DNA from: Streptomyces violaceusniger
GTDB lineage: Bacteria; Actinomycetota; Actinomycetes; Streptomycetales; Streptomycetaceae
Direction of reading: 5' to 3'
DNA length: 64,000 bases
Assembly: GCA_005405945.1 (NCBI GenBank)
Contig: BJHW01000002.1
Coordinates: 434,001 to 498,000, forward strand
In this document: positions 16,835 to 26,999 of the stretch, piece by piece
How the letters are laid out: each line of letters opens with the position of its first letter
How positions within the stretch are numbered: the stretch's first letter is position 1
Position numbers and translations under genes: made by a program
The notes under the pieces: model-generated
Seen by the model: the letters and a program-made list of their open reading frames with translations, nothing else
Database searches by the model: none
Told to the model about the DNA's origin: nothing

Positions 16835-19800
16835 TCACCGTTTCCCTCCCGTTCCGCAGCGCACCGTGGCCGCTCCCCAGTCGGCGTGGTCATGCGCGTT
16901 GCCGTCGCCGCCGTCGGTGACCCGCAGTCGGAGCCGCTGCGCGCCCTCGACCCGGGCCTCCACCGGTACGGCCGCGTCCGAGCCGCGCACCGTCTCACCC
17001 CGGTACACCCGCTCGCCGTCGGCGTAGACCTCGAAGACGACGCTGCCGTCGGCCCCCACCTCGTCGTCCACGCCCGTCCGCGCGGTGAACGTCGAGCAGT
17101 TGCCGCCCAGGAAGACCTCGACCGTGGAGTCGGCGTGGGTGCCGAGGCCGCGCTCGTAGGCCGTGCCGTCGATGGTGAGGGTCTTGCCGTCGCCCGGCGC
17201 GGACTCGCCGTTGCTGCGGTCGCGCTCGACCGGACCCCAGCCGTTGTCCGCGGTGATGAAGTCGAGCGTGGACACCGCCACCTCGCCGCGCGGCGAGGGA
17301 GGTGTGCCGTCGATCTCGGCCGACGCCGAGCCGCTCACCCGCGCGCCTCCGGCCGAGGTCGCGCGGACATCGGCCACGGCGGGCCGCGGACCGTCCGGGC
17401 TGCCCTCACCACGGCTGATCGTGGTCCGTACGGTCGCGGTCCGGCCCGCCGCGAGGTCGCCGAGGTCGACGGTGCCGGGCTCGGCGGTCCACCCTTCGGC
17501 CAGGCCGAAGGAGGCGGTGACGTCGCGCAGCGGGGTGTCGCAGGGGTTGCTGACGGTCAGCTCGGCCGAGGTGGAGCCGCCCGTCGGCACCGTGGTGTCG
17601 GCGGCGGTGAGCTTCGCCTCGGGGGCGCAGACCACCGGGCCGCGCGGGGTGCCGGTGCGGGCCTCGGCGCCGGTCAGCGGGCGCAGCCGCAGGGTGTAGG
17701 CGTACTCCTTGGCGGGCCGCACCTGGTACTCGGGCAGCACGGTGTGGAACGTCTCGCTCACCCCGCTCACCGCGTGGTCCAGGTGCAGGGTGTTGCCTCC
17801 CGGGTCCTTGCGGAGGGCGAACGGGTAGGCGGCGCGGTCGATCCCGGTGTAGGGGGTCACCCCGGCCGAGAAGTCCCCGGACACCAGGAGCCCGCCGCTG
17901 CCGTCGGACAGCGAGGCCCAGCGGACGTCCTCGTGGTTCCCGTAGTCCTGAGGCTTGGTGTACCCGGCGAACTGCTCCTCCACGTCCGTGGAGTACACCC
18001 CCACGGGGGCGCCGTCCTCGCGGTCGTTGTAGTTCTCCTGGGGCCCGCGCCCGTACCAGCTGAACCGGTCGTAGCGGTCGGGTATGCGCAGCGAGAGCCC
18101 GATACGCGGCAGATAGGGCACCTTGCGCGCCGCACCCCGGGCCTCCACGCGGTGGTCGAGGCGCAGCTCCCCGGTGCCGCTGACGGTGTACCGCAGGGTC
18201 TGGGCGAACGAGGAGTCCTGCACACCGGGCGCGGCGGCCGAGGAGGGCACGGTGACGACCACCTCGCCGCTCCGCTCGTCCACCGTGACCTTGCCCGGCT
18301 TCGTGCGCAGCCGGTCCAGACCCGCCTCGCGCCAGGGCCCCTCCTCGGAGCCGATCTCATTGCTGACCGGGGCGCGCCAGGCGTCCAGCTCGGGGCCGGA
18401 GCCGAGCAGTTCCCGGCCACCGGCCTTCATGGAGACCAGCTCGCCACCGGCCCGGTCGAAGCCGTAACTGAAGCCGTCGCCGGTGACCGTGAGGCGGTCG
18501 CCGGAGGTGGTGGCCCTCACCTTCCCCGGTGCCCGCGCCGGGGTCGTGCCCGCGAGCCCGCGGCCGCCGATGTCGAACTGCTCGACCGCCACCCGGTGTC
18601 CGGCCTTCGCCCAGGCCGTGTCCGCCGCCCGCACCGCCTCCACGGTCAGCTGCCGGTCGGCGTTCCCAGGGTTGGCGGGCGGCTTCGGCAGCTGGAGGGT
18701 GCTCCGCTCACCGGGGGCGAGGCCGAGGCCGCGGCTGCCCTGGGCCAGGGTCCGGGCGCCCTCGGTGACGCGCCAGCGCAGCCGGAGGTCGCCGGTGCCG
18801 GTGAAGGACCGCTCGTTGCGCACCTCGATCCGCCCGCGCGGGCCTGGTCGCCCGAGATCCGGATCGGGGCGTGGACGGCCGCCATGGTACGGGCCTCGGG
18901 CTGGACGGTGCGGTCGGACGAGACCACCCCGTCGACCCCGCCGGTCCCGGCGCCGTAGGACAGGAAGTCCCCCTCGCGGTCGAGCCGGTCGAAGTCGAGC
19001 GCGAGCACCGCGTCCCCGCTGGGGTCGGCGGCGAGCCGATCGGGCCTCAGCGCCTCGTGGTAGACGCGGACCTGGTCGACGGTGCCGTGTGCCATCCGGG
19101 TGCGGATGTTCTCCTGGTCGGTCTCCGGGTTGCGGCCGATGTTCACCGGCTGCGCGGAGTAGCCGACGGAGCCGGTCCAGTCGGCCGACGCGGTCTGCTT
19201 CCCGTCGATGAGCAGCCGGAGCGTCCGGCCGTCGAAGGTGGCGGAGACGCGGTGCCATGAGCCGTACCAGCCGGCGGGGACATCGGCCGCGACGGTGTGC
19301 CAGTCCCCGTCGCCGTAGACGGAGAACTCCAGGGTGTCCTTGTCGCGCATCTTCAGCGCATAGCTGTGGTCGCCCTTGGCGATCACGGTGAAGGAGCCGG
19401 TCCAGTCGGCGGGCTTCACCCATGCGTCCAGGGTGAGCGCGTCCGACACGGCGTCCAGCTTGGGGTCGCGATAGACCTCCACGAAGTCGTCAAGACCGGA
19501 CAGCTCCAGCGCCTTGCCGCGGTGGCCCGCCACCAGACCGGGCTTTCCGGAGACGTACGACAGGATGTCGTTGCCGGAGGTGTCGGGGGTGGTGAGCAGT
19601 GGCTGGGTGATGTTCTGCTCCGCCCAGTCCCAGATGTAGCCGCCCTGGACCTGGGGGTACTTCCGCACCACATCCCAGAACTCCCGGAAGTTGCCGAGCG
19701 AGTTGCCCATGGCGTGGGCGTACTCACCCATGATGATCGGCTTGGTGGTGGCCTTCGCCTTCTCCTCCAGGCCCGAGGGGGAGGGGTAGCGCGGGCCCCA

Positions 19801-21452
19801 GACATCGGCGAACGGGGCGTCGCCGTCCGGGCTGTTGGGCTGGTGGTAGACCGGCCGGGCCGGGTCCTCGCGGTCCAGGAAGTCGGCCATCGCGTAGTGG
19901 GCCCTGCCCAGTCCGGCCTCGTTGCCGGTGTCCCACATCAGCACGCTGGGATGGTTCTTGTCCCGTTCGTACATCGCGGTGAGGCGGTCCATGAACGCCG
20001 CCTGCCACTCGGGCCGTTCGGCCAGGCAGTCGTCCGGGCAGGCGTCGTGGTGATGGGTCTCGATGTCCACCTCGTCGTCGATCCACAGACCGCGGGCGTC
20101 GGCCAGTTCGTAGAGGTACGGATCCGAGGGGTAGTGCGAGGTGCGCACGGAGTTGATGTTGAGCTGCTTCATCAGCGAGATGTCCGAGGCGGTGCGCTCC
20201 CGGGTGGCGTGGCGGCCGGTGTCGGGGTCGGTCTCGGAGCGGTTGACGCCCTTGACAAGGATGCGTTTCCCGTTGACGAGGAGCTTTCTGTCCTTGATCT
20301 CGATCTCGCGGAAGCCCACGGGCTGGGCGGTGGTGTGGGTGACCGAGCCGTCGGCGCCGGTGAGCCGGACGACGAGGGTGTAGAGGTGGGGCGTCTCATC
20401 GGTCCACTTGGCCGGGTTGGCCACATCGGCGGTGAGGGTGGCGGAGCCACCGCCGCCGCTCACCGTTCCCGACATCGTTGTCACCTTGCGGCCGCGCGCG
20501 TCGTAGAGGGTGCCGAGGACCTTGCGGTCGGCCCCCGAGCGCTCCGGGCCCTTGGCGGCCACCTCGACCTCGGCGGTCAGCCGGGCGTCGCGGTACTGGC
20601 TGTCCAGATCGGTCTTGACGGTGATGTCCCGCAGATAGTCGGCCGGGGTGGAGTACAGCCCGACCGAGCGGAAGATGCCGGAGAACCGCCACTGGTCGTA
20701 GTCCTCCAGATGCGACCCCGAACCCCAGCGGTGGACCTGCACCGCGATGGTGTTGCGGCCCGGGTGCAGCCGGTCGCTGATGTCGAACTCGGCGGGGGTG
20801 TAGCCGCCCTGGTCGTAGCCCGCGTAGGAGCCGTTCACCCACACCAGATAGCCGCTGGTGACGCCCTCGAAGCGGAGGAACGTCCGGCGCTTCTCCCAGC
20901 TCTTGGGCAACTCGAAGGTCTTGACGTAGGCGCCGGTCGGATTGACGTCGTGCGGGACCTTCGGGGGGTCGTCCGGATACATCTCGGTGGGGATGTTCCG
21001 GAACACCGGATGGTCCAGGCCGTCGGTCTGCCAGGTGTGCGGCACGCTCACACTGCGCCAGCCGTCCTTGGAGGTGTCGTAGCCCTCCGCGAAGAAGTCC
21101 TTCGGCACCTCCTCGGGGCGGTCGGACATGTGGAGCTTCCAGGTGCCGTCCAGCGAGGCGGTCCAGCGGCTCTTGGTGCCGCCTTCGAGGGCCTCGGCGG
21201 TGTCGGCGTACGGGGTCAGCCGGGCGTGGGCGGGCTCCTGTCCGACCGCGGTGACCTCGGGGTCCTCCAGCAGTTCGTACGCATCCGCGGGGGATCGGGG
21301 GCGTCCGCCGCTGCCGCCGGGGCGGCGGGGACGGCGAGCGCGAGGGCCAGGGCGACGGCGGCGAGCCGGGGGAACCGGGAGAGCCGGGAGAGCGCGGGGA
21401 AACGGGGGAGGGGGAGGCGACGTCGGGGGCGTCGGGGCATCTGGTGGTCCAC
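16835..21452 (-). CDS. Secreted GH2 beta-galactosidase with LamG insert and NPCBM end (two frameshifts as sequenced)
   Basis: A very large glycosidase (~1,538 residues). The ATG at 21452 opens a signal peptide (RFPRLAAVALALALAVPA...) whose frame is lost at C-runs near 21289-21301 and continues as SPADAYELLEDPEVTAVGQ. Then come the GH2 jelly roll, Ig-like domain and TIM barrel with acid/base Glu in WDTGNEAGLG and nucleophile in IIMGEYAHAMGNS. A LamG-like domain (GLDDFVEVYRDP...VDQVRVYHEAL) is inserted before the small-chain domain (GDGFSYGFDRAGGELVSM). A second break sits near 18840. The C-terminal region adds a NEW3-like Ig domain and an NPCBM sugar-binding module (LDFITADNGWGPVERDRSNG). One base at each break restores the frame. 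Probably degrades galactosides outside the cell. Confidence 0.88.
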
Positions 21453-21630
21453 CCTTCTGTGGGGTTGGAAACGCTCCAGAACGAACAGGCCCGAACATTA
21501 GCCAACGCGCCCCCTCGCGCCAAGATGTCCCGCAGCACCCACTGTCGGCCCGGCGCGGCTACCGTGAAAGGAGTGAGGGCGGTGCGGGATGCCGTGCCGA
21601 GCGCGGTGGGCCGACGGAGGCGCCGTGGGT

Positions 21631-23343
21631 ATGGAGAGCGCGAGGAGTACGGAGTACCTGCCCCGGCTCCGGCTGGACGAGCTGCTGGAAGAGCTGCAGG
21701 TGCGCATCGACGGGGTGCGCGGCACCCAGGACCGGGTGCACAGCCTGCTGGAAGCGGTCCTCTCGGTCGGCCGGGAGCTGGATCTGTCGCATGTGCTGCG
21801 GAGGATCGTCGAGGCCGCGGTGGTGCTGGTGGACGCCGAGTACGGGGCGCTGGGCGTGATCGGCGAGGACCAGCGGCTGGCCGAATTCCTGCCGGTGGGC
21901 GTCGGCAAGGAGCGGGCCGAGGCGATCGGACGGCTGCCTGCGGGCCACGGGTTGCTCGGCGAGCTGATCCGCCACCCCCAGCCGCTGCGGCTCGGCGAGC
22001 TCTCGGAGCATCCGGCCTCCTACGGCTTTCCGCCGAACCACCCGCCGATGCGGTCCTTCCTCGGCGTGCCCATCCGGGTGCGCGACGAGGTCTTCGGCAA
22101 CCTCTACCTCACCGAGAAGCGCGGCGGTAAGGAGTTCGACGGCGAGGACGAGACGGTGCTGTCCACCCTCGCGGTGGCCGCCGGGGTGGCCATCGAGAAC
22201 GCCCGGCTGTACGAGGAGGCCCGGCACCGCCAGCGCTGGCTGGAGGCGAACGCCGAGGTCACCCACAGCCTGCTGTCCGGAGTGGACGAGACCAGGGTCC
22301 TGGAGCTGATCGTCGAGCACGCCCGCCGGATCCTCTCCGCCGACCTCGGCGTGCTGATGCTGCCGGTGGCCGGCACCGACGAGCTGCAGGTCGCGCTGGC
22401 GGCGGGGACCGACGCCGAGGCCCACCGCGGTCTGGTGCTGCCCCGCCGGGGCACCTTCGGGGGCGCGGCCTTCACCGCCTCCGAGCCGGTCACCAGCACC
22501 GATGTCCAGAACGACCCGCGGATCACGGTCGGCCCGCAGCGCTGGGACGGGCTCGGCCCGGCCGTCGCGGTGCCGATGCGGACCAGGGACGGGGTGGGCG
22601 GGGTGCTCTCGCTGGCCCGGATGGCGGACAGCCCCGCCTTCACCCAGATCGAGACCGACACCCTGCTGGGCTTCGCGGGCCAGGCGGCGATCGCGATGAA
22701 ACTGGCCGAGCGGCGGCGCGACGCCGAGCAGTTGGCCCTGCTCGAGGACCGCGACCGGATCGCCCGCGATCTGCACGACCTGGCCATCCAGCGGCTCTTC
22801 GCGGCCGGGATGACGCTGCAGTCCACGCTGCGGTTCGTCCAGCACCCGGAGGGCTCCGAACGGCTGCTGCGGGTGGTGGACGACCTGGACGACACCATCA
22901 AGATCATCCGCTCGACGATCTTCGGGCTGCGCTCGCACGAGGCGGGCCCCGCCGTCCAGGGGCTGCGGGTCCGTACCGCCAAGACCATCGAGGAGGCCGT
23001 GCCCGCGCTCGGCTTCACCCCCTCGCTGCGCACCGAGGGCCTGGTCGACACCGATGTGCCGCGCTCGGTCGCGGACGACATGGTCGCCGTGCTGGCCGAG
23101 GCGCTGTCGAACATCGCCCGGCACGCACGGGCCGACGCCGCCGAGATCTCCCTGATCGTGGCGTCCGGGCGGCTGACCCTCACGGTCACGGACGACGGGG
23201 TGGGCATCCCCGAGGGCGGCCGTCGCAGCGGACTGCGGAACATGGCCGAGCGCGCCGAGAAGCTCGGCGGTGAGCTGGAACTCGGCGAGCCGCCGGGCGG
23301 CGGCACCCGCCTGGTATGGGGCGTACCGCTGCCGGAGCGGTAG
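21631..23343 (+). CDS. osdK: GAF-GAF sensor histidine kinase, DosS/OsdK type
   Basis: A soluble kinase of about 570 residues: GAF1 (~50-185; LDLSHVLRRIVEAAVVLVDA), GAF2 (~215-360), a HisKA_3 dimerisation helix with phospho-accepting His382 in RIARDLHD, and an HATPase domain (EALSNIARHA, DDGVGIPEGG). This order is that of mycobacterial DosS/DosT and Streptomyces OsdK, where GAF1 holds heme and senses O2, NO or redox state; heme binding here is inferred. ATG 21631 lies 10 nt from GGAGG; GTG 21625 is an alternative. Its likely partner is the LuxR-type regulator at 24544-25248, and dormancy-type genes surround it. Confidence 0.88.
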   Translation: MESARSTEYLPRLRLDELLEELQVRIDGVRGTQDRVHSLLEAVLSVGRELDLSHVLRRIVEAAVVLVDAEYGALGVIGEDQRLAEFLPVGVGKERAEAIGRLPAGHGLLGELIRHPQPLRLGELSEHPASYGFPPNHPPMRSFLGVPIRVRDEVFGNLYLTEKRGGKEFDGEDETVLSTLAVAAGVAIENARLYEEARHRQRWLEANAEVTHSLLSGVDETRVLELIVEHARRILSADLGVLMLPVAGTDELQVALAAGTDAEAHRGLVLPRRGTFGGAAFTASEPVTSTDVQNDPRITVGPQRWDGLGPAVAVPMRTRDGVGGVLSLARMADSPAFTQIETDTLLGFAGQAAIAMKLAERRRDAEQLALLEDRDRIARDLHDLAIQRLFAAGMTLQSTLRFVQHPEGSERLLRVVDDLDDTIKIIRSTIFGLRSHEAGPAVQGLRVRTAKTIEEAVPALGFTPSLRTEGLVDTDVPRSVADDMVAVLAEALSNIARHARADAAEISLIVASGRLTLTVTDDGVGIPEGGRRSGLRNMAERAEKLGGELELGEPPGGGTRLVWGVPLPER

Positions 23344-23409
23344 GCGGTAGCCGGGCCGGGGTGTTGGGCGACGCCCAGTGGCTGGGCGACAAGCGGGGCC
23401 CGGGCCGCG

Positions 23410-24422
23410 TCAGCGGCGTCCGTCCAGGGCCTCGGCCGCCGCGTCGCGCGGCGCGGCCGGGCCCACCGGTCCGTAACCCAGCCGGATCAGCATCTGCACA
23501 TGGCCGGGCGCCGGGTGGGCGTCGCTCAGCGACCACCGCAGGTCCGACCACTCCAGCGCCTGGTGCAGCAGGGACGCCCGGACCGCATGCGAGGTCGCCA
23601 GCAGCAGGACGTGTTCCAGCGCCTGCCCGGCCCGCAGCCAGTCGGTGCGCCGGTCCTGGGCCGTGGCCAGCACGGCGATGGTCGGCTGGGTCTCGAACGG
23701 GATGGTGGGCCGGTCGTCGCCCCAGCTGCCGTCCGGCCGCGGGCCGAGGTAGTCGCGCATCGGCAGCCGCCCGGTGGCGTCCCGTGGGCCGAGGGCGGCC
23801 GGGGGACGGCCGGGGGGATTCCGTACGGCCCGGTGTCGCGGACCCAGCTGCGGCTCTCGGCGACCCGGCGCGGATCCCCGGAGACGCGCCGCTCCGCCTC
23901 GGCGGTCAGCCGCAGCAGCCATGCGGTCTCCTCGGGGTCCGCCAGCCACAGCGTGGCCCCGTCTCGGCGCGCCGCCTCCGTCAGGTCGCACAGCACCCGT
24001 GCGGGCGGCCGGCGCGCGGAGTACGGGGAGCGGCTGCTGTGCCGCCGCCAGATGACGTCGTACAGGTCGTCGTGTCCGTCGTCGTAGCGTCCGGCGCGGT
24101 CGGCGGGCGACGCGGCCAGGCGCACCGTGGCCAGCAGATCGGGCTGCGACCGGTACGGCAGCAGCCGGACCACCGGCTCCCAGCCGAAGTGGGCCACGGC
24201 GACCCGCAGGTTGAACACGGCGGCCCCGGCGGAGACGCTCAGCGCCCGGCCCAACGGATCGGCGTACCGCGGCGCCCGCTCGGGGGCGGCCCGCACCTCC
24301 AGGGAGACGGTGTCGGGGTTCAGCCGGTAGCGCCAGGGCTGGGCGTTGTGGATCGAGGGAGCGGCCACGGCCGCGGAGATGAGCTTCTCCAGGATCGCCG
24401 CGTCGAGCGTTGCGGGCTGCAT
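23410..24422 (-). CDS. Acg-type nitroreductase family protein (one frameshift as sequenced)
   Basis: An FMN-fold protein of about 337 residues. The N-terminal half has ISAAVAAPSIHNAQPWRYRL, the mark of the Acg/Rv3131 family of DosR-regulated nitroreductase-like proteins, and WRRHSSRSPYSARRPP. The frame breaks at the six-G run near 23811-23816; one more base continues it as GRLPMRDYLGPRPDGSW, QPTIAVLATAQDRRTDWLRA and HVQMLIRLGYGP. In M. tuberculosis Acg proteins may sequester FMN rather than reduce nitro groups. It lies between the sensor kinase and response regulator genes and has two regulator-type palindromes upstream. Confidence 0.85.
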
Positions 24423-24491
24423 CGGGGTCCTCTCCTCGCCGGTGGGCCGTCGGTGGCTGATTCGTCAGGGGTACGTTCGTCAGGGGTACGG

Positions 24492-24530
24492 GCGGGGCCC
24501 TACGGCCCCGGCGGGCCCCTACGGCCCCGG
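24492..24530 (-). promoter_or_regulatory. Tandem OsdR/DosR-like boxes upstream of the nitroreductase gene
   Basis: Two direct copies of a 19-20 bp sequence, GCGGGGCCCTACGGCCCCG (24492-24510) and GCGGGCCCCTACGGCCCCGG (24511-24530). Read on the minus strand each gives GGGCCGTAGGGNCCC, the same pattern as palindromes in front of other genes of this island. Just beside them is a second direct repeat, TTCGTCAGGGGTACG twice (24462-24490). Confidence 0.5.
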
Positions 24531-24543
24531 GCGGGCCCCCGGG

Positions 24544-25248
24544 TCATCGCGGGTGCTCGTCGGCGGGGCCCGGAACCGAGTGGGTCGCCAGCACCGCCGC
24601 CTGGATGCGGCGCTCCACGCCCAGCTTGGCCAGCAGCCGGGAGATGTGGTTCTTGACCGTCTTCTCGGACAGAAAGAGCCGCTTGCCGATCTGCCGGTTG
24701 GTGAGCCCGTCCCCGATGAGCACCAGGATCTCCCGCTCGCGCGGGGACAGCCCGGCCAGCACCTCGTCCCTCGGCTCCTGCGGGGCGGTGTCGCCCCGCA
24801 GGGTGCTCATCAGCCGGGCGGTGGTGGCCGGGTCCAGCATCGACTGGCCGGAGGCCACGGTGCGCACCGCCGAGACCAGGTCCGACCCCTTGATCTGCTT
24901 GAGCACATAGCCCGCCGCCCCGGCCATGATCGCGTCCAGCAGGGCATCGTCGTCGTCGAACGAAGTCAGCATCAGACAGGCCAGACCCGGCATACGGGAG
25001 CGCAGCTCACGGCAGACCGTGATGCCGTCCCCGTCCGGCAGCCGGACGTCCAGGATGGCCACGTCGGGCCGCAGCGCCGGGCCCCGGGCCATCGCGTGGT
25101 CCACGGTCCCGGCGTCGCCGACGACCTCGATGTCCGGTTCGGCGTCCAGCAGGTCGTGCAGTCCGCGCCGGACGACCTCATGGTCGTCGAGGACGAACAC
25201 CCTGATGGGCGTCGCCGGTGTCGCTCGTGTCGTCTCGGTCTCGGTCAT
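24544..25248 (-). CDS. osdR: NarL/LuxR-type response regulator, DosR/OsdR type
   Basis: A 234-residue regulator. The receiver domain starts at residue ~15 (IRVFVLDDHEVVRRGLHDLL) with phospho-acceptor Asp67 in VAILDVRLPDGDG and the conserved Thr/Lys further on (CLMLTSFDDDD, GYVLKQIKG). The LuxR-type DNA-binding domain is near residues 165-225 (LSPREREILVLIGDGLTNRQ, KTVKNHISRLLAKLGV). In sequence and context it matches the DosR/DevR line, called OsdR in S. coelicolor, which answers to oxygen and redox stress. Start ATG at 25248. A box of the island type lies upstream, so autoregulation is likely. Confidence 0.88.
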   Translation of the reverse strand: MTETETTRATPATPIRVFVLDDHEVVRRGLHDLLDAEPDIEVVGDAGTVDHAMARGPALRPDVAILDVRLPDGDGITVCRELRSRMPGLACLMLTSFDDDDALLDAIMAGAAGYVLKQIKGSDLVSAVRTVASGQSMLDPATTARLMSTLRGDTAPQEPRDEVLAGLSPREREILVLIGDGLTNRQIGKRLFLSEKTVKNHISRLLAKLGVERRIQAAVLATHSVPGPADEHPR

Positions 25249-25323
25249 GGGCTCTCGCACCGTTCGTCCGCCGTACGCCCGGCCCCCGGTGGGAATCCTG
25301 GCGCAGCAGGTCAGCGCGGTGCC

Positions 25324-25340
25324 AGGGCCGAACGGGCCCC
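25324..25340. promoter_or_regulatory. OsdR/DosR-like box between regulator and Rv1733c-type gene
   Basis: GGGCCGAACGGGCCC at 25325-25339 lies in the 147-bp divergent region. It has the half-site layout of a 14-bp palindrome GGGCCG-AA-CGNCCC, comparable with the mycobacterial DosR box (GGGACT-WW-AGTCCC). Confidence 0.5.
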
Positions 25341-25395
25341 CAAGGGGGCTGCCCGGCCCTCGTCCCGCCCTCCCCGCGCGTGCGACGGTCGCGGC

Positions 25396-25977
25396 ATGGG
25401 CAGGGAAGTGCGGGGGCGGCGGTTGTGGCGGTGGCGGCGCAATCCGCTCAGACGCCGCTCGGACGTGATCGAGGCGTGGGTCGTGCTCGTGACCGGCCTG
25501 GTGATGGCGGTCGGCGGCCCGGCGGCCGGGGTGGCCGCGGGCACCGCCGTGGACGCGTCGCTGCGGCAGGAGCGGGCGGACCGGCACCGGGTGCCCGCGG
25601 TGCTCAAGGAGGACGCGCCCGTCGCACAGCCCGCCGCCGACGGCTCCACCACCGGCCAGGTGCGCGCGATCGTCCGGTGGACCGGCCCGGACGGCGCCGT
25701 CCACACCGGTACGGCACGGGTCCACGAGGGGAGCAAGGCGGGCACCGCCACCGAGATCTGGACCGACGGCCGGGGTCGCCTGGTCCAGCGGCCGCCCACT
25801 CCCGAGCAGATCGCCACCCGCGCGGTGCTCGCCGGGACGTCCGCCGCGGCGGGCGTGGGCGCGGTGTCGCTGGCCGGACGCGGCGTGGCGCGCTGGCGCC
25901 TGGACCGCGCCCGCGCCCAGGAGTGGGGCCGCGCCTGGGCCGAGGTCGGCCCCCGCTGGAGCCGCCACATCCGCTGA
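25396..25977 (+). CDS. Rv1733c-family membrane protein
   Basis: A 193-residue protein with two membrane spans: one at residues ~25-50 (VIEAWVVLVTGLVMAVGGPA) and one at ~150-170 (AVLAGTSAAAGVGAVSLAG). Between them is an extracytoplasmic domain containing VRWTGPDGAVHTGTARVHEG, and the N-terminus has RRNPLRRRSDVIE. This arrangement is that of the Rv1733c family; the M. tuberculosis member is a DosR-regulon gene of unknown function. ATG at 25396. It is divergent from the OsdR-like regulator with a shared box upstream. The biochemical role is unknown. Confidence 0.85.
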   Translation: MGREVRGRRLWRWRRNPLRRRSDVIEAWVVLVTGLVMAVGGPAAGVAAGTAVDASLRQERADRHRVPAVLKEDAPVAQPAADGSTTGQVRAIVRWTGPDGAVHTGTARVHEGSKAGTATEIWTDGRGRLVQRPPTPEQIATRAVLAGTSAAAGVGAVSLAGRGVARWRLDRARAQEWGRAWAEVGPRWSRHIR

Positions 25978-26062
25978 CGCGATGGCCGTCCCGGCCGGGT
26001 TTCGCGGGTCGTTGCCTGCGGCGGCGCGGCGCGCCTTTTGCGGACCCGGCGGGCCCACTGGA

Positions 26063-26270
26063 ATCGCTTGATGAATTAGTTGCGTCAGATCAAGCATTTT
26101 TCGGAAGGGGGTCCGGAGACCTCGCCGACCCGCAGCCCGGAGGGGCTCCGGCCACCGAGCACGGAAGCCGCCACCGCCCCTGCCCCACCGGCCCGGCGGC
26201 CGGCGGCGAGGCCCGCGCTCCCCGCCCCCTGCCCCGCTGCTCAATGGCGCCGAAGGCGCGAAACGAAACC
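26063..26270. repeat. Dispersed ~205-bp element, copy A
   Basis: Closely matches 31648-31850. It begins with a hairpin, GCTTGAT...ATCAAGC, and ends with CAATGGCGCCGAAGGCGCG followed by AAACGAAACC. Here the inner stem is weaker (TTAG/TCAG) than in the other copy. It sits between the convergent Rv1733c-type and CBS genes. No convincing coding frame is conserved between the copies. Confidence 0.75.
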
Positions 26271-26297
26271 CGCGCCCAACAACCGATCTCGGCGCTC

Positions 26298-26963
26298 CTA
26301 GCGCCGCTGGGTCGTATGGGGCGCGGCCGTGAGTTGGTTGTCGAAGTCGACCACGCCCTCGATCGCGCGGATGAGGCGGGCCGCCGCCGGGATGAGGACG
26401 GCCTCCTTGACCCGTCCGGTCAGGGTGACCACACCCTCGTTCACGCTCACCCGGACGGTCTCCCCCTGGGCCGGGAAGAGATGGGTCACCACCTCGCGGC
26501 GCACCTCGTCCTCGATGTCGTCGTCCGGCCGCAGGAACACCTTCAGCAGGTCGGCGCGGCTGACGATGCCCTCCAGGCGGCCCTCCTCGTCCACCACCGG
26601 GAGCCGCTTGACCCGCTTGTGGGTCATGATCCGCGCGGCCTCGGCGAGCGTGGCGCGCGCGTGCACGGTGATGGCGGGGGACGTCATCAGCTCATCGGCC
26701 GTCACCGCGCCCGCCTTGGCGACGCCGGGGAGGTCGGACAGCTGCGCCACCCGCGCGGGGTCGCTGTCGCGGAACTCCTCCTTGGGCAGCAGATCAGCCT
26801 CGGAGACCACGCCGATGACCCGGCCCTCGCCCTCCAGCACCGGCAGGGCGCTCACCCTCCACTGCTCCAGCGTTCTGACGATCTCCTTGAACGGCGCTTC
26901 GCGGCCGACGGCGACGACGGTATGGGTCATCACATCGCTCACGATGTGCGCACTCCGGGGCAC
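26298..26963 (-). CDS. CBS-pair and BON domain protein
   Basis: A 221-residue protein with two CBS domains (VSDVMTHTVVAVGREAPFKE and ADELMTSPAITVHARATLAE) and a C-terminal BON domain (TVRVSVNEGVVTLTGRVKEA). CBS pairs bind adenine nucleotides or SAM; the mycobacterial dormancy protein Hrp1 is a CBS-pair protein. I choose GTG 26963 because AAGGAGG lies 5 nt before it; an earlier in-frame GTG at 26981 lies upstream of that ribosome site. Last gene of a five-gene minus-strand run starting at 31325. Confidence 0.88.
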   Translation of the reverse strand: MPRSAHIVSDVMTHTVVAVGREAPFKEIVRTLEQWRVSALPVLEGEGRVIGVVSEADLLPKEEFRDSDPARVAQLSDLPGVAKAGAVTADELMTSPAITVHARATLAEAARIMTHKRVKRLPVVDEEGRLEGIVSRADLLKVFLRPDDDIEDEVRREVVTHLFPAQGETVRVSVNEGVVTLTGRVKEAVLIPAAARLIRAIEGVVDFDNQLTAAPHTTQRR

Positions 26964-26999
26964 GGCATCCTCCTTGGTCACGCCTTGGTCATGCCTTGG

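Noticed and set aside
19297..21501. 734-residue plus-strand frame opposite the GH2 gene
   Set aside because: Antisense shadow caused by high GC in third positions; low-complexity Gly/Val/Arg sequence.
24461..24490. Direct repeat TTCGTCAGGGGTACG as a second regulator site
   Set aside because: Occurs twice only here and has no symmetry; may simply be a small tandem duplication.
26080..26301. Small plus-strand frame in the ~205-bp element (with a similar frame in the other copy)
   Set aside because: The frame does not stay aligned between copies and the first copy has an in-frame stop at the start of the similar part.
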